DNA of 64,000 nucleotides from Pteria penguin (taxonomy: Eukaryota > Mollusca > Bivalvia > Pterioida > Pteriidae): NCBI GenBank assembly GCA_035048485.1, contig CM068583.1:44545042-44609041 (forward strand), written 5' to 3'. Below are positions 47,025-60,993 of this stretch, piece by piece (the stretch's first letter is position 1; the number at the start of each line of letters is the position of its first letter). The position numbers and the translations under genes are program-made. The notes under the pieces are model-generated. The model was not told where the DNA came from, searched no databases, and worked only from the letters and a program-made list of their open reading frames with translations.

Positions 47025-50000
47025 TCACATTTGTGGTTTAAACCCTCCAACTTGCTGACTTGGTTTTACTATGGCGTTGAACTTGGGCCTTTTTTTCAAC
47101 TCCTGCTCTTTGCTGAGGACAAATTTGCTGGACAGACCTGGGCTTCTTTAAAGACAATGAAGTATTGTCATTACTTTTAAATATTTCTAATTACATAACA
47201 ATACAACAGACAATGAATATGTGATATTATCAAAGAGGATACATCATTGTTATGAAGTATGAATTTGTTTTGTGAGATAAAGTTCATAAAGGCCATGGAG
47301 AGATAAGCAGATTTTAGACTGAATGAATGTGACTAAATAATGCAATTAATATTTTATCAAAATAACTATAATTGAAAAAGATAAATTGTAGAATATCTTC
47401 ATATATTTGATACAGGTATTGTCTTACTATATATACATGTGTATGGATATATATATATATTACAGTTTGAATGAATGTCTTTTCTATCAGATAGATCATT
47501 CACAACAAGTCTAATTCTTGTCAATGAATGCCTAAATCATGTTCAATTACAAGCTTTTGCTATGGACAAAAACTTATAACTTATGTACAGTGTTTTATAC
47601 TCACGCTAAGAGAATATCCATTGTTCTTTCTGTATCTTTTGTTTTTCGATGATTTTTACCCAAAACAAGACTTTCTATTCCATGACACTAAAATAATAAA
47701 AGAATAGAAATACACAAATTTCACATGTACAAATATTTTTTAGTCTTAATTATTAAAAAGATTTCAATAGAGTTCTTTAAGTACACTACCAATGCCAAAA
47801 ATACAATAATTAACTTTAAATACTGAAAAAGATTTATTAAAATACTATCTGAACCTTTTTATAAGCTTTGAGTGACTTCTCCATGTCACCTTGAGCTAAG
47901 TAAATGGAGGCTATGAGTTTGTGGCAGTCAGACACTTCCTCTGAATAATCTCCATACACCTCGCATTTCTCCTTCAGCATGGGACGTAACAAATCTAAAG
48001 CCTCCTGCAATATATATAATATTGTATATCACTCCTATAACCCGAACAGAAAATGAATGGATATTCTCTAATTCATTTATGTTTTCTTCTATAAATTAAA
48101 CAATATTCTGAGTCTGCTATGGCAAGTGTAACTTATACTTTCTCTTTACTTGAGTCTATTGAATTTTTTTTCTAATAAAAATGTTATCTAAAACATTAAA
48201 ACAAAGTAGAATGACAAAAGTATTGCTACACTTAGCAGGCAACACAAAAATACAATATATTATATAGGCTCCAGTTGAATATAAAATAAGGTATATTGGT
48301 GTAAAATTGACACACTGGGAAAGTTTGCAGTAAAGAAGCTGCACTGAGTAAATAAACTAACCTGATTTCTGTCGGTGCGTATACATAATCTAGCCAGCTC
48401 ATCCTGTACCTGAAGAGTCTTGCAATGATGTGGACCATGAACGCTCTGACAAGTAGCTAGACATTCATTCAAGTATTTTTCAGCAGCACCTTGTAATATA
48501 CAATGTAGAAAATATGATAATAGTAAGTATGAATTCAATTGAAATTAAAATAATTACATATTTATACAGATTTAATTATCTCAATCTGAAAATCATCATG
48601 ATGTTATAGTCTAAGAAATGACAAAAGATTTGTAATGTGTGTCTTTTAAGAACAAAACACTACACAAAGGAACCACAGCAATAATATCGAAATTTTACTT
48701 TCGTTTTTTTGTAGCAACAAGTTTCAAATATTGCAATATTCAATATTAATGTGCATATTCCTACATACAATTATACAACCCACACTTCATTATTACTGCA
48801 GGAATAACTTGTTGGTTGGCAAATGATAGCTGACTAATGTATTCCATAAAAATTCTGACATCATAATGAAAAATCAATTGTCTCTGACATCATTTTGCGG
48901 GAACAATTATGACTGCCAACCAAACCGTCAGTTCTGCAGTAATAGTGAAAGGGTCTATGACAAATTTAAAAAACAAAAATAGATGTATATCATGCATATT
49001 ATTTAAATAAATCAAATTATCAAGATAACATTAAATCTTACTCTCGCCTTCCTCAGATCCTGTGCTGGCATATGCCTGTGCTAGAGCTAGAGCAGTGTCT
49101 ACAAGCTCTGGATGACCTTCACGATGCCTAGTGAATACATAATGATATGTTTACACAGATTATAGAAAAATATGAAAGTTTATGTTCAAAGGAATGGATA
49201 CTATATTTAACATGTGTATACAAATTATCTCTGAACTCTTGCATATTACAAATGTAAACAGATGGTTAAATTATCACATAATTTACAATTATAAACAGAT
49301 GTTTAAATTGTTACCTAAATTACAATTATAAATAGATGTTTGAATTATTACTTAATTTACAATTATAAACAGACGTTTAAATTATTACCTAATTTTACAC
49401 ATAGAGACATCTCTTAATGATTTATTTATTTCTAAATTTCTGGTACAATGCCTACACAAATGTATAAAGCAAAATTTTATCTATTTCCGAACTGACAATG
49501 TCGCTTTTTATACATAATCCGGCAGCAGTAAGTATAGTCATGATCACTTCTGCTTCTTTATTTCCAGTGATTTCTGATGAAAAAGAGGTCGGTTTTGGTT
49601 TATTTTATCATACATATAATTCAGTTATAGGAAATGACTGTAATAATTTTTCTGTGTATTGATGTAATGGCTTATTGTCCATACATTGACAGACAGAAAT
49701 ATTATTACGTTCATTCCAATAATACCATGACCTTGACAATGCAGACATGACACAAGGTCTTGGTGAGTATCTGTATGACTTATGATCTACGTAAATAGCA
49801 TGGATATAGTCTGGACATGTCACTCAGACTGATTATCAAATCTTTCTTATTAATAAACAATCATAATTTTTTTTTATCAACTTTAAAAAGTAACATCAAG
49901 CACTACCAAGTATAAACTTACCGTGATCCAGCTATGGAATGGGCTTGCAAAAACATTTCAATTGCTTTTTCATGGTTTGCATAGCGACCTTTTGATTGCT

Positions 50001-53000
50001 CTATGTATTTCAATTAAGAAAATACAATGTCTGTTGTTAAAAATATACATCAAAAAAGTTTCAAGACAATAACTGATGGATATTTAATTATATAATTTTT
50101 AACATATATACATGTATAATATTATGCAAATTTGAAATTAGGATTTTGTTTTTACATCAAAAAGGATATTTTCCCACATTCTTGATAAACTGACACGAGT
50201 TGCATGCTATCTTCGCCATATCTCTCCTGTAACAGTTTGATCAGTTTATCATACTGCGTTCCAGCTACAGCATATTTTTTCTGTTTCCAGTACAGTCTAG
50301 AAAGAGAAAAGGCAGAATTTCTTCTTTAAATCATAGTGGAGTAAGTGCTACCATGTGAACTCTTATACATGACAACATTTATAGAAATCCAATAATAATA
50401 AGCCAAGACTGGTCTATATCACTCACCTGAGCACAGTTTGCTTATTCACAAACAAATAATTGTTTAATGAAATTCACAGATACATACACTCAAATGCCTA
50501 TTGTGTTTATGACAACTGACAAAAGACTACCGGTATAAGCTTGTTTCTCTACAAAGAATAAATAAAGACAATAACACCAAAATATGTGAAAAAGATTAAG
50601 TCTTTTTTCCATCTTTTTTTTGAATGAGTTACTTAACATACTGAGGGTAGCAGGAAAATTTTAAGAACTTGATTTTGAGTAAAATGAACTAAAAATAGGG
50701 TTTGCCTTGAAGAATATGGGGGAGGGGAAACCACCTACCTTTAACATGTAAGCATTGGCCTATATCAAAATTAGAAAAAGTCAATAAAATTCTAGAAAAC
50801 TAAATCTTAATATGAAACTTTCAAATAACTCTTCAAATAGATATTTTTCAATTAAAGTTGGCAAATAAATGCTTTATTACTTCTCTCTATTAATTGAATA
50901 ATTGAGGAATGATATACAAATGTGTAAAAAACACTTTATATTTGTTTTGGTGTAAACTGAAAAGAAAAACAAATTTGCCTCCTGTGTGATCAACTAGAAG
51001 TGTTAACCTTCAGCATGCTGCATGCCAGAACTGGTCTACAGCAAAAATAGAATTAAAAATCATATGAAATCCAGAAACAAAGTTTTAACATGTCACTATA
51101 AAGTACTGGAAATCCTTGAAAACAGATTTTCTCAAAAATAAATATTAGCAAATAAAATGCTTTTTTGCTTTTCTCTATCTAAAATTGAAAATAAAATGAC
51201 ACAAAAATGTTTGGAAATGACACCAGATATACATTCAAAAAGTCCAAAATTTTACTTCTTATTGGATCCAAAAACATCACTGCATTAGAAAAAAAATTTT
51301 TTGTTGTTGTTTAATCACTGAAGTGAAGTGAAGAAGTTATCTCAACATTGATGAAGACAAAACAACAACATTATGTGGTCTAATCACTGAGTAGACAAAA
51401 CAACAAGAAGTTTTCAAAACAATGAAGTAGACAAAACAACATAAAGTTATCAATCACTGAAGAAGACAAAACAATGAAAGGATTTCAACACAAAGGATAA
51501 TGGAAAATTCCACAGAACACTTAATTCTCTAATATTGCACACTGTATAAACAATGAAAATATCAGCTGCAAACATATAAACTTGTGTTAACATGTAACAG
51601 TGTCTGCTTGAAATAACAATTCATCCTTCAAAAAATTTTTACTTGCTAAACAGGCAAATGGGCAAGAAGGTTTCAGCAGCCAAAAGCAATGTTATTTGCT
51701 TGAAATGCTGAGGCAAGTACTAGTTTGTGTTGGTTGGTTGATTGGTGTTTTATATTGCTTTCAACAATTTTTCAGTTATATTACAATATGAAAGCAAGAG
51801 GTAACCAACCTCTTAAACATGGTGGTGCAACCTGGGAATCAAACCCGGATCATCTGCACGGTAAGCCAAGTGCTTAACCACTACCCCAAGTCTGGTCTCT
51901 ACTAGTTCTAGAAATGTAATATTATACATAACGATTCAACCTGTGTTAGACTGTGTGCAGGTTCTGTAAAGCATATTATTATAGTTATATAAATTACATG
52001 AAAGGGCACCTTTAATTTCAGTATTTGTTGTATAAACAATGTGGTTTACATATTTATATGTAAAATGATAAAATTGACCTACCTAGCAGAAGCTTGTGCC
52101 AGTTTTATCTCATAATCATCTAAATCATCATCATGAACACAAGAGAGTTTACTGAGTTCCCCACACACTCTATCAGCCTTTGCCAAAAGTCCTTCAGCTT
52201 CACTATACTTTTTAAGTGTAGTAAGTGCACGGCCTTGAGTATGATAGATTTTAAACAATACATCATATATATCAGCTTTATCCTGCTCTGTTGTATAGCT
52301 TGTCACAGAATTCAGCATAATATTTTTAGCATTCTCAGAGTGGAAATCTGCTTGGGGGGCATACCCTGAAATCAACATTATGAAAAATATACATACATGC
52401 ATAAATCACACCAGTTATAATAATTTCATATGGTATCACTTGAGATGTCTTAAAAAAACCCAACAATATTAGATTTGTAATAAGAAGTCTTTTAGGGGTA
52501 GTGATCACAAAGTATAGCTTGACAGACATTTGAGTATGTATTGCATCAGTATGGATGGTAGAGCTAAAATACCCATTTAGTTAAAATAAGAAAATCAGCT
52601 AAACTGATGCTCCCTAAAACTCTATTATATGTAAAACCTTTAATTCTAAATCTAAAGGGAGCATGAAATGTTTGGTTTGCATGTACTATAAAGTACGAAC
52701 ATATGCAAGTGAATTTCACTGAAATATGCCGATATATTTGTCTTATTTTGGAATTTTAAGTTCTAGTTGATGAGTGACCTTTACTTTTCAGAAATAACTT
52801 AGATCATTCCAAATGATCCTGAGTGTTCAAAAGTCCATTTTCACAGAGGCAATAAACCTTTTATGAAGTATGATAATTGCTTATTGAGAATTCAATAGAA
52901 TAAGCCCTTGCTTTGATATTTTAAGTAAATTTGAGATTGTTTAAAGAGTGATCTTTATCTTTCAAAAATTATCTTGAGTGTTTTTTGTTCAAATGCCCAT

Positions 53001-56000
53001 ATCCTTGTTGGCAATTAACATTTGTGTGAAGTATTATCATTGCCTATTATAATTCATGAAAGTATAAGCCCTTTTTTATTACGTTTCATTTTCTTATTGA
53101 TCTTGACTTTCAGGAAAGTCCTAAAAAGTCCTAGTCCTAACAGACAGACACAACAGCAATTATACACTCCTCTAAAAATTTTTCAGGGAGCATAAAAAAA
53201 CCCCAAAAGAACAAGATGCACATGCTTAAATGCATACATGAATATACTATGTCTTATCACTGGTTAAATATTTACCTTTTAAATCCAAATATGCCTCAGC
53301 TAAATGACAGTGGCTGCGAGCTAATTTCCAGTGATCAGCCCCATAGATAATTCTGTTGAAAGCAAGGCACTTTGTCAACTCATTGATGCATTTATCACTC
53401 TAGAATTAGATAAATATATTCTTCAAAAATCAAACAAATAACTGCTTCCATATTTCATTAGCTAAATCAACATTCAAAGATTTTAAACTGTGTGAATGTT
53501 GATCTACTATATATAGTACTAAGTGTACCAATGTACATGTACTGCTTTACGTTACAAAAGACAGTGGAATATATTTGTTACTTATATTTCCTATCACTTT
53601 TGTTCTAGATATTGTTCATCATCTTTTAAAACCTTTTACAGCACTTTGCATTCTCTTTAGAAGCTTAAATCATTAATATATATACCCTTTTATCCTCTCT
53701 GAACTTTGTGGCCCGTTTTTCAGCTTTTTTGAGTTTCTGATCAGGTGGAGTCATGTTGATACCATGTCTGCCATTTGTTGTCTTTGGTGTAGGAGTTCTA
53801 TGTGATCTTCTGCCACTTCGTGATGTCTCTACCCTGCTCTCCTCTTCCTCCTCAGACCTTAATTACCATTAAAGTTTAAAATTCAAACACCCTCTAATGA
53901 TAAGAATAAACTACTTCATGTTACAATTATATCTTCATCAATTTTTATTGCCTCAGACTAAAATAGCCAGACATGATATATAGTTCATAACTTGCCTTGA
54001 CCACTTAATATTGTTACAACATTTCAATTTTTTTATCCTTAACTATAAATTCTGTTTGAAATTCATTTTAAAACTTCAAATAGTTGAACTGCATAATGTT
54101 ACCATAACAAATATCCATTAATTTCTTAATACTGTATCTTCTTTCTCTATTTGTGGGACTTCTTTGTTTATTGTAGAAATACTTAAATATGGCACAATGA
54201 TAGTCTTCAAAGCAAGTGGAGATTTAAATAAAAAAAGATGGAAACGGTAATATGATCCTTGTGCAATAAAGAATGGGATAAATCAACCCTGTCTGATGGA
54301 TTCTGACAGGTATACCATAGCTATATTACTTCAAAAACCACACTGTAACCATGGTAAACTAACATGATCTTGTAAATATCACCAATAATCACACATCTTC
54401 AAAATAAAACATGCATTTTTACATACATCTGTTTAAGACTTTACAACAAGAGGTCCAGATGGGCATATATCACTCAATTTGTTCAATCACAACCCCCCCC
54501 AAATAAATAAACAAACAAACAAACAAAAAAACAAAAAAAAAAACTGAAAGCTAGATAAAAATTGCAGAAAAATTGTGCTCTTGCATATTGTGTTTTTGAC
54601 AACTGAAAAATGACTGTAAACCTGCTTCCCTACATTGAGTAAATTAAGACTATATCATAAAAGTGTGTAAAAAAGATTAAGTCAGAATTCTTTTTTCTTA
54701 AATGACTTTGTTAAAATACTGAGTGCTTCAAAGCAATCGTCACTTTGTTTTGGTGTAAAATGAAGTAATTTTTGCCTTTTGCAGGGTATGAACCCTCATT
54801 TTTCAGTATGCAAGAACTGGCCTGTGTCAAAAATCATAAAACCAAGAAAACTAAATTTTGACTCGAAATTTTCAAATAAAACTTGAAATAGATATTTTCT
54901 AATAAAAGTTAGCAAAGAAATGCTTTATTGCTTCCCTGTAAAGAAAAAATCCAAAAAACGACACAAAAACGTAAGGAAATGAACAAGTCAGGAAGGGGCA
55001 AAAAAGCACCACAAATTTGATTTCAGAGTGGAACCAAACACAACAACGTTTCTTAAGACGCCCCTCTAAGCAATCTTGATACATTTTGTTTGTCAATCTA
55101 TGTAGCCAGTCTGAAGAGGAAGTTCGTCAAAGGAAGGTACCATCCTGTGCCTATATGCAAGTTGCAGTGCCCTGGATCCATCTCTTGATGGATCCTGGCA
55201 GAAATACAGGACCTTGAGTACTTTACATGTATACCTACCAAGTTTCTTTAAAATACATCAAGCTTACTATTTCTTACCTCTCTTCTTTTTTCAACTGCAA
55301 TAAGTCCTTAAAATTATTTCGTATTTCAATTCTTTCCAAATAAACTCAATAAACTGAGTTAAAATACACACAATTAATGCAGTACATGTATTGGCAACCT
55401 ACAGGAGAAAATCTTAGAAAATACTTGAAAATAGGCAAAAATGACAAAGTCCAAAAAGACGTCCAAAAATTGTCAGAAACTTGACTTTGAAATGGAACCA
55501 AAACAAAAACTCTTCTTCATAAGACATCCTTCTAGATTACTCTGATGCATTTGGTCTGTCAATCTATGCAGGCCAAGTCTAAAGAAATTTGTGAAAGGAG
55601 GATACTCTCTTGGGTTTGTGATGCCTGGCTCTTGATCTGTGTGGAAAACGACAACACTTTTATAGTACATGTACTTCATTCTTACTGAGTTTGATCAAAA
55701 TCTCTTCTGGGCTTTTGGAGAAGTTCAAACTGTGAAAAGTTCAATTTTATGCTGGACAACAGATGGACAATGGACAAACAAATGTCGGACAATGTGCTAT
55801 GACAATAGCTCAGTTGAGCCTGCGGCTCAGGTGAGTTAATTAAAACAATAAACAATAAGTTTTACCATATTTCTTCCTCTGATTCATAATCATCAGAATA
55901 ATCATCTCTGTTAGTTCTGGCAGATGAACGATGGCTTGTTGGTCTAACATTACTTTTCTTTACTTCCACCATCATGGGCCCTCCATCCCCTAATCCTATA

Positions 56001-56020
56001 TCTTCCTCATCAGAAGACAT
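47025..56020 (-). CDS. TTC23: Tetratricopeptide repeat protein 23-like
   Basis: Eleven exons on the minus strand: 56020-55866, 53857-53686, 53399-53276, 52365-52083, 50296-50170, 50004-49922, 49127-49042, 48489-48362, 48004-47855, 47687-47605 and 47145-47025, joining in frame to 503 aa (human TTC23 about 447). Exons 1-2 encode an acidic, Ser/Arg-rich tail (MSSDEEDIG, SEEEEESR). The TPR part starts with ELTKCLAFNRIIYGADHWKL, close to the family segment ending YGDSHWKLAEAH, and continues with TQGRALTTLKKYSEAE and KGRYANHEKAIEMFLQAH. Family knowledge: TTC23 localises to the Ellis-van Creveld zone of the primary cilium and takes part in Hedgehog signalling. The intron between exons 5 and 6 has AT-AC, U12-type borders; all others are GT-AG. 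TTC23L is the closest alternative. Confidence 0.88.
50402..51300 (+). mobile_element. Diverged relative of the 2-kb dispersed repeat in TTC23 intron 4
   Basis: It starts with ctatatcactcacctgagca, like the family start, and shares aaaaagattaagtc and the following stretch with the copy at 54445. The right boundary is unclear. Confidence 0.5.
51730..51896 (-). mobile_element. tRNA-derived SINE (type B) in TTC23 intron 4
   Basis: A minus-strand copy with head, body (gttgaaagcaatataaaaca) and the tail (ACCA)n at 51730. It is the same family as 41236 and 61303. Confidence 0.8.
52605..53194. mobile_element. 0.6-kb repeat with TGCTCCCT ends in TTC23 intron 3
   Basis: It begins tgatgctccct and ends agggagcataa, a short terminal inversion. 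The interior has two related stretches (gagtgacctttacttttcag and gagtgatctttatctttcaa), suggesting an internal duplication. It is non-coding. Confidence 0.55.
54445..55838 (+). mobile_element. Dispersed repeat, copy C, in TTC23 intron 1
   Basis: The start is aacaagaggtccagatgggc and the end is the hairpin tagctcagttgagcc/ggctcaggtgagtta, as in copy A. Internal similarity to copy A is limited, so it is a different subfamily with the same ends. Confidence 0.65.
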
Positions 56021-56469
56021 ATTTGTGGTATACTTTAACTTAAATAAAAAACAACATATGGGTTATCAGAGCATTTTGGGAAACTGACCAGATGAAATTT
56101 TATACCACTAATTGACTCATGTGGATATAATGTTTCAGTTGTTTGAATAATTACTCGTGAGTCGAGGAGTTGGCAGTATCAGAAGATAGATAGATAGATA
56201 ATACAATTAAGTATGGGTAATTAGAAGTATAATTTATTTATAAAAGTTATGGAGTTTCTTTTTAGATTTCTAAATTAGGACTGTATGAGTGGTAAATTTA
56301 AAAAAATTTCTCACAATTTATTTGACTGAGAATAGGTACATGTACATTCAATACAGGAAAAGTAACACAATTTCCTTTTAATAACAGTTTTAAAAAATAT
56401 TCTTTTCAATAAGAAAGAAATGAAAATGTTTAAAACATTCATTTTAATGGAAATTTTCAATAATAAAAT
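56021..56469. other. TTC23-like promoter side
   Basis: The 5' flank of the TTC23-like start. I see no TATA box. A short GATA-type tetranucleotide run occurs near 56188. Confidence 0.4.
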
Positions 56470-56975
56470 TTTCAATACGGTAAAATTTTGTTATTTTGAC
56501 ATTGTAGGGACTGAGAAAAATATGTTGAGATATCGGTAGGTCGAGATATCCGAATTTGAAAGTTGAATTGATATTTGTCACCATACTTTCGTAATATATA
56601 TTGTTTCAACTGGATACAAAGTTAGCCCCATTGTAGCATATAAATCATGTAAACAATATTTTGTGAGGAACTTCGAACTTCTTCATTAAGGCTGCCTTAC
56701 GCTGTTGACGAAATGGGCTGTAACAGTCGAGTAATTAAGCCGCGCGTGCACAGCGGTAAGATCAATAAACCAATAAAGTTGCGGTCACCTGCAGAAGCCA
56801 ATGTCGTGATAAACCAGGTAAATCTTGACATCGGGGCTGAAAAGTTATGTCCAGATAAGCATGGTAGTCAACATATTGTATGTCGAGACATCCAGGTGAA
56901 ATTTCATCATTTTATTAAGAAAAACGGTTGGGACCGGCGGTTTATGTCAAGATAAGCCAGGTAGTCAAGATATGA
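56470..56975. mobile_element. Possible DNA transposon relic
   Basis: It contains recurring gtcgagatatcc, gtcgagacatcc and gtcaagata-type motifs, as in degenerate terminal regions of cut-and-paste elements. An 80-codon open frame (56713-56955) is not recognised. The class is not certain. Confidence 0.35.
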
Positions 56976-57194
56976 GAAAAAGAATTTCGAATAGACATCT
57001 ATTATTACATACGACATAATTATCTATCTACCCAATATATACTATAGATGAAAACTCTGGGGCAAATAACAGGATATTTCTCTTAAATCAAGCCTAATGC
57101 TGCGACAAAATTTAGGTAAATTAGGACAGCAAATCTAGAACTATATTCATGAAGTGAAATGGACAGTAAAAAAAAAAGGAAACATGGAAATTTA

Positions 57195-57870
57195 GAAAAA
57201 TGGGAAAGTGCATGGGATACGGAATTCAATCCTAGTAAATGTCAGGTCATACATGTATCCACATCCAGAAATCCAAACAAAGTATCTGTTACATGGCCAT
57301 GCTGAGGTCCTAGAAGCTACTTCCTCGTCCAGATGTCTGGGTGTGGATATATCGTTTCCAGCCTAAGCTGGAAAACCCATAACAATCGCATAACATCTTT
57401 GGCTAGCAAATCTCTGGAATTCCTTAGGACAAATAGCAAGTTAAACAACACACAACTCAAAGCAATCACATACACGTCACTAGATCGACCACAGCTTGAA
57501 TATGCCTCCTGTGTATGGAGCCCTCACCAGGCTATATTTATTAGGAATATGAGGAGATGGTCCTACGGAAAGCTGCCAGGTGGGTTTGACAGGATTATTC
57601 CCCCAACTCTAGCGAAACATCTATGCTAGAAACTTTGAGGTGGAGGTCATAATGAACTACGTAGGAGTGATGTCAGGGTTGCGATGCTGTCTAAATTTGT
57701 TCATGACAAAGTTCTCAACCCATACTTTTTTAACCCTTATCATCTTTTCATACGTACCTTCTCAAATTTCTTATACTATCCTACTCTTACCTATTTTACT
57801 TTTTAACAGCATTGCACACCTACTCAGAGTACTCCACTGGAGGGCGATGAGCATTGATAAATAGATACTA
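57195..57870 (+). pseudogene. Non-LTR retrotransposon (LINE) reverse transcriptase 3' fragment
   Basis: Broken frames spell the C-terminal part of a LINE-type reverse transcriptase: FNPSKCQVIHV, then after a frame change LSWKTHNNRI, SLEFLRTNSKLNNTQLKAI and YTSLDRPQLEYASCVWSPHQ, then RVAMLSKFVHDKVLNPYFF. Several frameshifts and a stop split it. There is no endonuclease or full polymerase domain. This is a dead 5'-truncated copy, consistent with a CR1/Jockey-group element; the exact clade is not resolved. Confidence 0.8.
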
Positions 57871-58771
57871 GACAGATAAGGCCAAAAAAAATATGTGTAT
57901 CCACTTTCTGCACTAACCCAATTTTTTACCCCTGACCCTATAAATTTTTATCTTGAAAAAAAAAAAAAAAAACATGGGCTCACTTAAATGCTGAAAAAAC
58001 ATGGTGAGAAAAAGGCTTCAAAAGGTAGCTTTAGCTCAAACATCTACAAGACTTTGTAAATCTGGATTTCAACAACAGGCATGACATCCAATACTGTAGC
58101 TCATTTCACTAACAATAACAATCGTAGATGCAAATGATTCTGTAAGTCAGGTATTTGCGAAATCAAGATTCAAGTACAAATTCGTACTTCATGTTACTTA
58201 TGATGAATTTTCATTTTAAGTTTATGCTTATGATTGACGCATATATCATCACACAACTACAAGTTCAACAACGTTTATGGCCATTCTCGAAGTCTGACAT
58301 CCGGGTAGTGGATAAAGAGCATTCGGAACATTTGGGGTAAAGCATTGGACTTAAATTATCATAGACAGCAATGCAGATTCCAGGAAGAAATTTGGTAAAT
58401 AGGAATAATCAAAATATTCTATCGTTCAAACAAATGAATTTGGAGTACATGTTTTACACATTTCCAATTGTATTTTATATAATATGAAGAAAACCCCTTT
58501 AGAATGGATACAGAAGATCTTAAATTTGTATTAACGCTTATGATAAACCCCAAGTTTTACCCCAAGTGTCATTGCCAGACTCCTCGGGTAGACTAAGTAG
58601 ACCAATAGACTAGAGCCAGTGACGTCACGCCAACATCGAGAATGCTGGGCTCATTTATGATTGTTAGTGAAACAGACTGCTGACATGATACCAACGAAAA
58701 AAAAAATCCCGACATACCGACTCTATTTTTCCAAGGGTGAAAGAGGAAAAAACACATAAAAAGTTTTTGGC

Positions 58772-60323
58772 ATAGATAGATACAGAGACATATTTACACA
58801 GAGACTGGAAACTCCCATTGAAAGCTATATAGCTCCCTGACATAAGTAACATTTCCCAACAGGCATCTTGATAAGCTGGAAGTCCGCCATATTGTTCTCG
58901 ACATTCATTCGCTTGAAAGCATTAAGCTTGCAAAGAAGAGGAATTTTCATCGCTTTTTAAACAAAGGTAGTTCAGATAAGTAAAAAAAGCAATATACTAA
59001 TCATTTGAATCATAAAACATCTCATTTATGATCTATTCAATGTGAAGACATAACCCCGATCAGAAGCCATTAGTTGTGATAGACCTCTGAAAACATTCAC
59101 TTGGGTTTATGCAAAACATTTACACAATGTTGAAGCACATGCCACCATTTTTTCGTTTATAGCACCATCAATGTTTATTATAGTCATAGTGCTTTAATTT
59201 GCGTATGAACTATCTGTAAATCATGCATAATACCCGGCCGTATTTGAGGATCTCGCCACATTTTTCTACTCACTACCGAACCCGCTGAGAAACGACAACG
59301 GCAAGAAAAATTGTTAAAACAACAAAAATTAATGTCCTTTATATGACTAAACTCACACGTGTGTGTTAAGAAAGGTTTCAAACACATTTTATATCATTGA
59401 GCGTAGAAAACTTTATTCGTTATTTGATTTTCATCCAATTTTATTTACGCGGTAAATCTTCAATCGTTTTTAATCAGAAAACCGATACCATACCATATAG
59501 AGCAAAATAATCATATAACCCGTCGGTATATATATTGTTTTATATTGAAAGTCATTCTATAAACATCAAAGAAGTAATGGTTGTTATTTTAGTACGAACT
59601 TTAACAGTTATAAACATGTAAGGGGACATCTTGCAATGCAAATTTTCTGTGGCCGGCGGGTCACCATTTTGTTTTTACTTCTTAACATAGGAGGGAGTAA
59701 AACAGCTCATACCACGTCAACAGTGCATATAAGATAAAACATTATTTTGTTTGCTATTTACCATCTGAATTTTTAAATAAACACAACATTGTTATTTACT
59801 GCCCATGAATGACAAAGACACACGCTGGTGCTTCCCCTGGGTTGAACAAACAGTAGCTAAGGCAGGGGCATTGATTGAATATATCAACAACTCGTAAAAG
59901 GCAACAAACGCTGTTTAAAATGAATAAATATATAAATAGAAATAATCGTTTTAAAAAAGCAGGAAATGAAGGCGTCTCATTAAAAATCTTGGTTTTAGAA
60001 ATATTTTTATAAATGATTAATGGTACAAGTTTGTCTCGATTTTGTTAGAAAGAAAAAGGAGAATATTATTTCTACACATCGATAAAATTAACAAAAAATA
60101 TAAAAGAAAAAAAAAATAATAGGTGCCCGTAGAATTTGAACTGAGGTACGTCGGCAGGAAAAGACCATCTGCGCTTTACATCCCCAGGCGATTTCGACAG
60201 TTAAAATCAGTGTATTGTAGAGCGCGGTCACCTAATTAGCATAACAAAAGGACATGCATCATATGCCGGACGAAGCGGCGAGTTTCCAGTCTCTGTGTAT
60301 ATATGTCTCTGATAGATAGATGG
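58772..60323. mobile_element. 1.55-kb segment bounded by 43-bp inverted repeats
   Basis: The left arm (58772-58814, gatacagagacatatttaca then cagagactggaaactc) is the reverse complement of the right arm (60280-60323). The interior shows no coding domain. A tRNA-like 3' half on the minus strand sits at about 60121-60200. Class unknown. Confidence 0.55.
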
Positions 60324-60796
60324 ATATATTTTAAAAACCCTAGAACAGGTGCCCTTTTTATTTTATATTCTTTTTTTTAGATTAATTTTAGATTAAAGAC
60401 GCGAAAACGCTATTAATGTTATTTATCAAAAAAGAATTTAAAAACATTAGGTACATGAAATGCGTTGCAAAGAACTGGTAGATTCACCGCCAACGTAGAA
60501 ACGCTATTTGTTTACGCCAATGCCGTCCATCTTGTTTAATAATCTCAAAACCAAAATACTGTTTTAATTGATTTCTTTACATATTTGATAGATCTAAGTA
60601 AATTCACACCAACATAAATAGATTGCAATTATTGCATTAAATAACATAATATTTTTTTATCTGATCATTTTTATTTTATCGTATTTACTTTTGTTTTTTA
60701 AAGATGTTGAGTTAAAATCTCAACAAAGTGTTTGATTAGAGGAGTAAAAGGAATGTAAGTCGAAGCTTCAAATTGACACTGATCGTAGCAACAAGT

Positions 60797-60817
60797 ATGG
60801 CAGGACTTCAGGACCTG
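60797..60817 (+). CDS. Possible first coding exon of an unrecognised gene
   Basis: ATG GCA GGA CTT CAG GAC CTG is followed by a good donor (gtaaga), giving MAGLQDL in phase 0. The start context acaagtATGG is favourable. A gccgtccatcttg motif, like a YY1 site, lies at about 60522. No downstream exon in phase was found in the window. The call rests on start context and donor only. Confidence 0.3.
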
Positions 60818-60993
60818 GTAAGATGTTTTTGAATGTACACTTCATTCATCTTCTCCTTTGTTTTCATTTACCTTTATTTCTGTTATTGAAGAAGTGCATG
60901 TTTTTACAGTTGCCATTTTACCAAAGTCCAATTCGATTGCAGTCTAACGGTTCTACAAAGTACCGAAAACACGCATACTGCTGTGTCGGCTTT

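Noticed and set aside
60121..60200. A tRNA or SINE on the minus strand (AGTTCAAATTC, acgggcacc)
   Set aside because: Only a T-arm and acceptor-like end are visible; no A box at the right distance.
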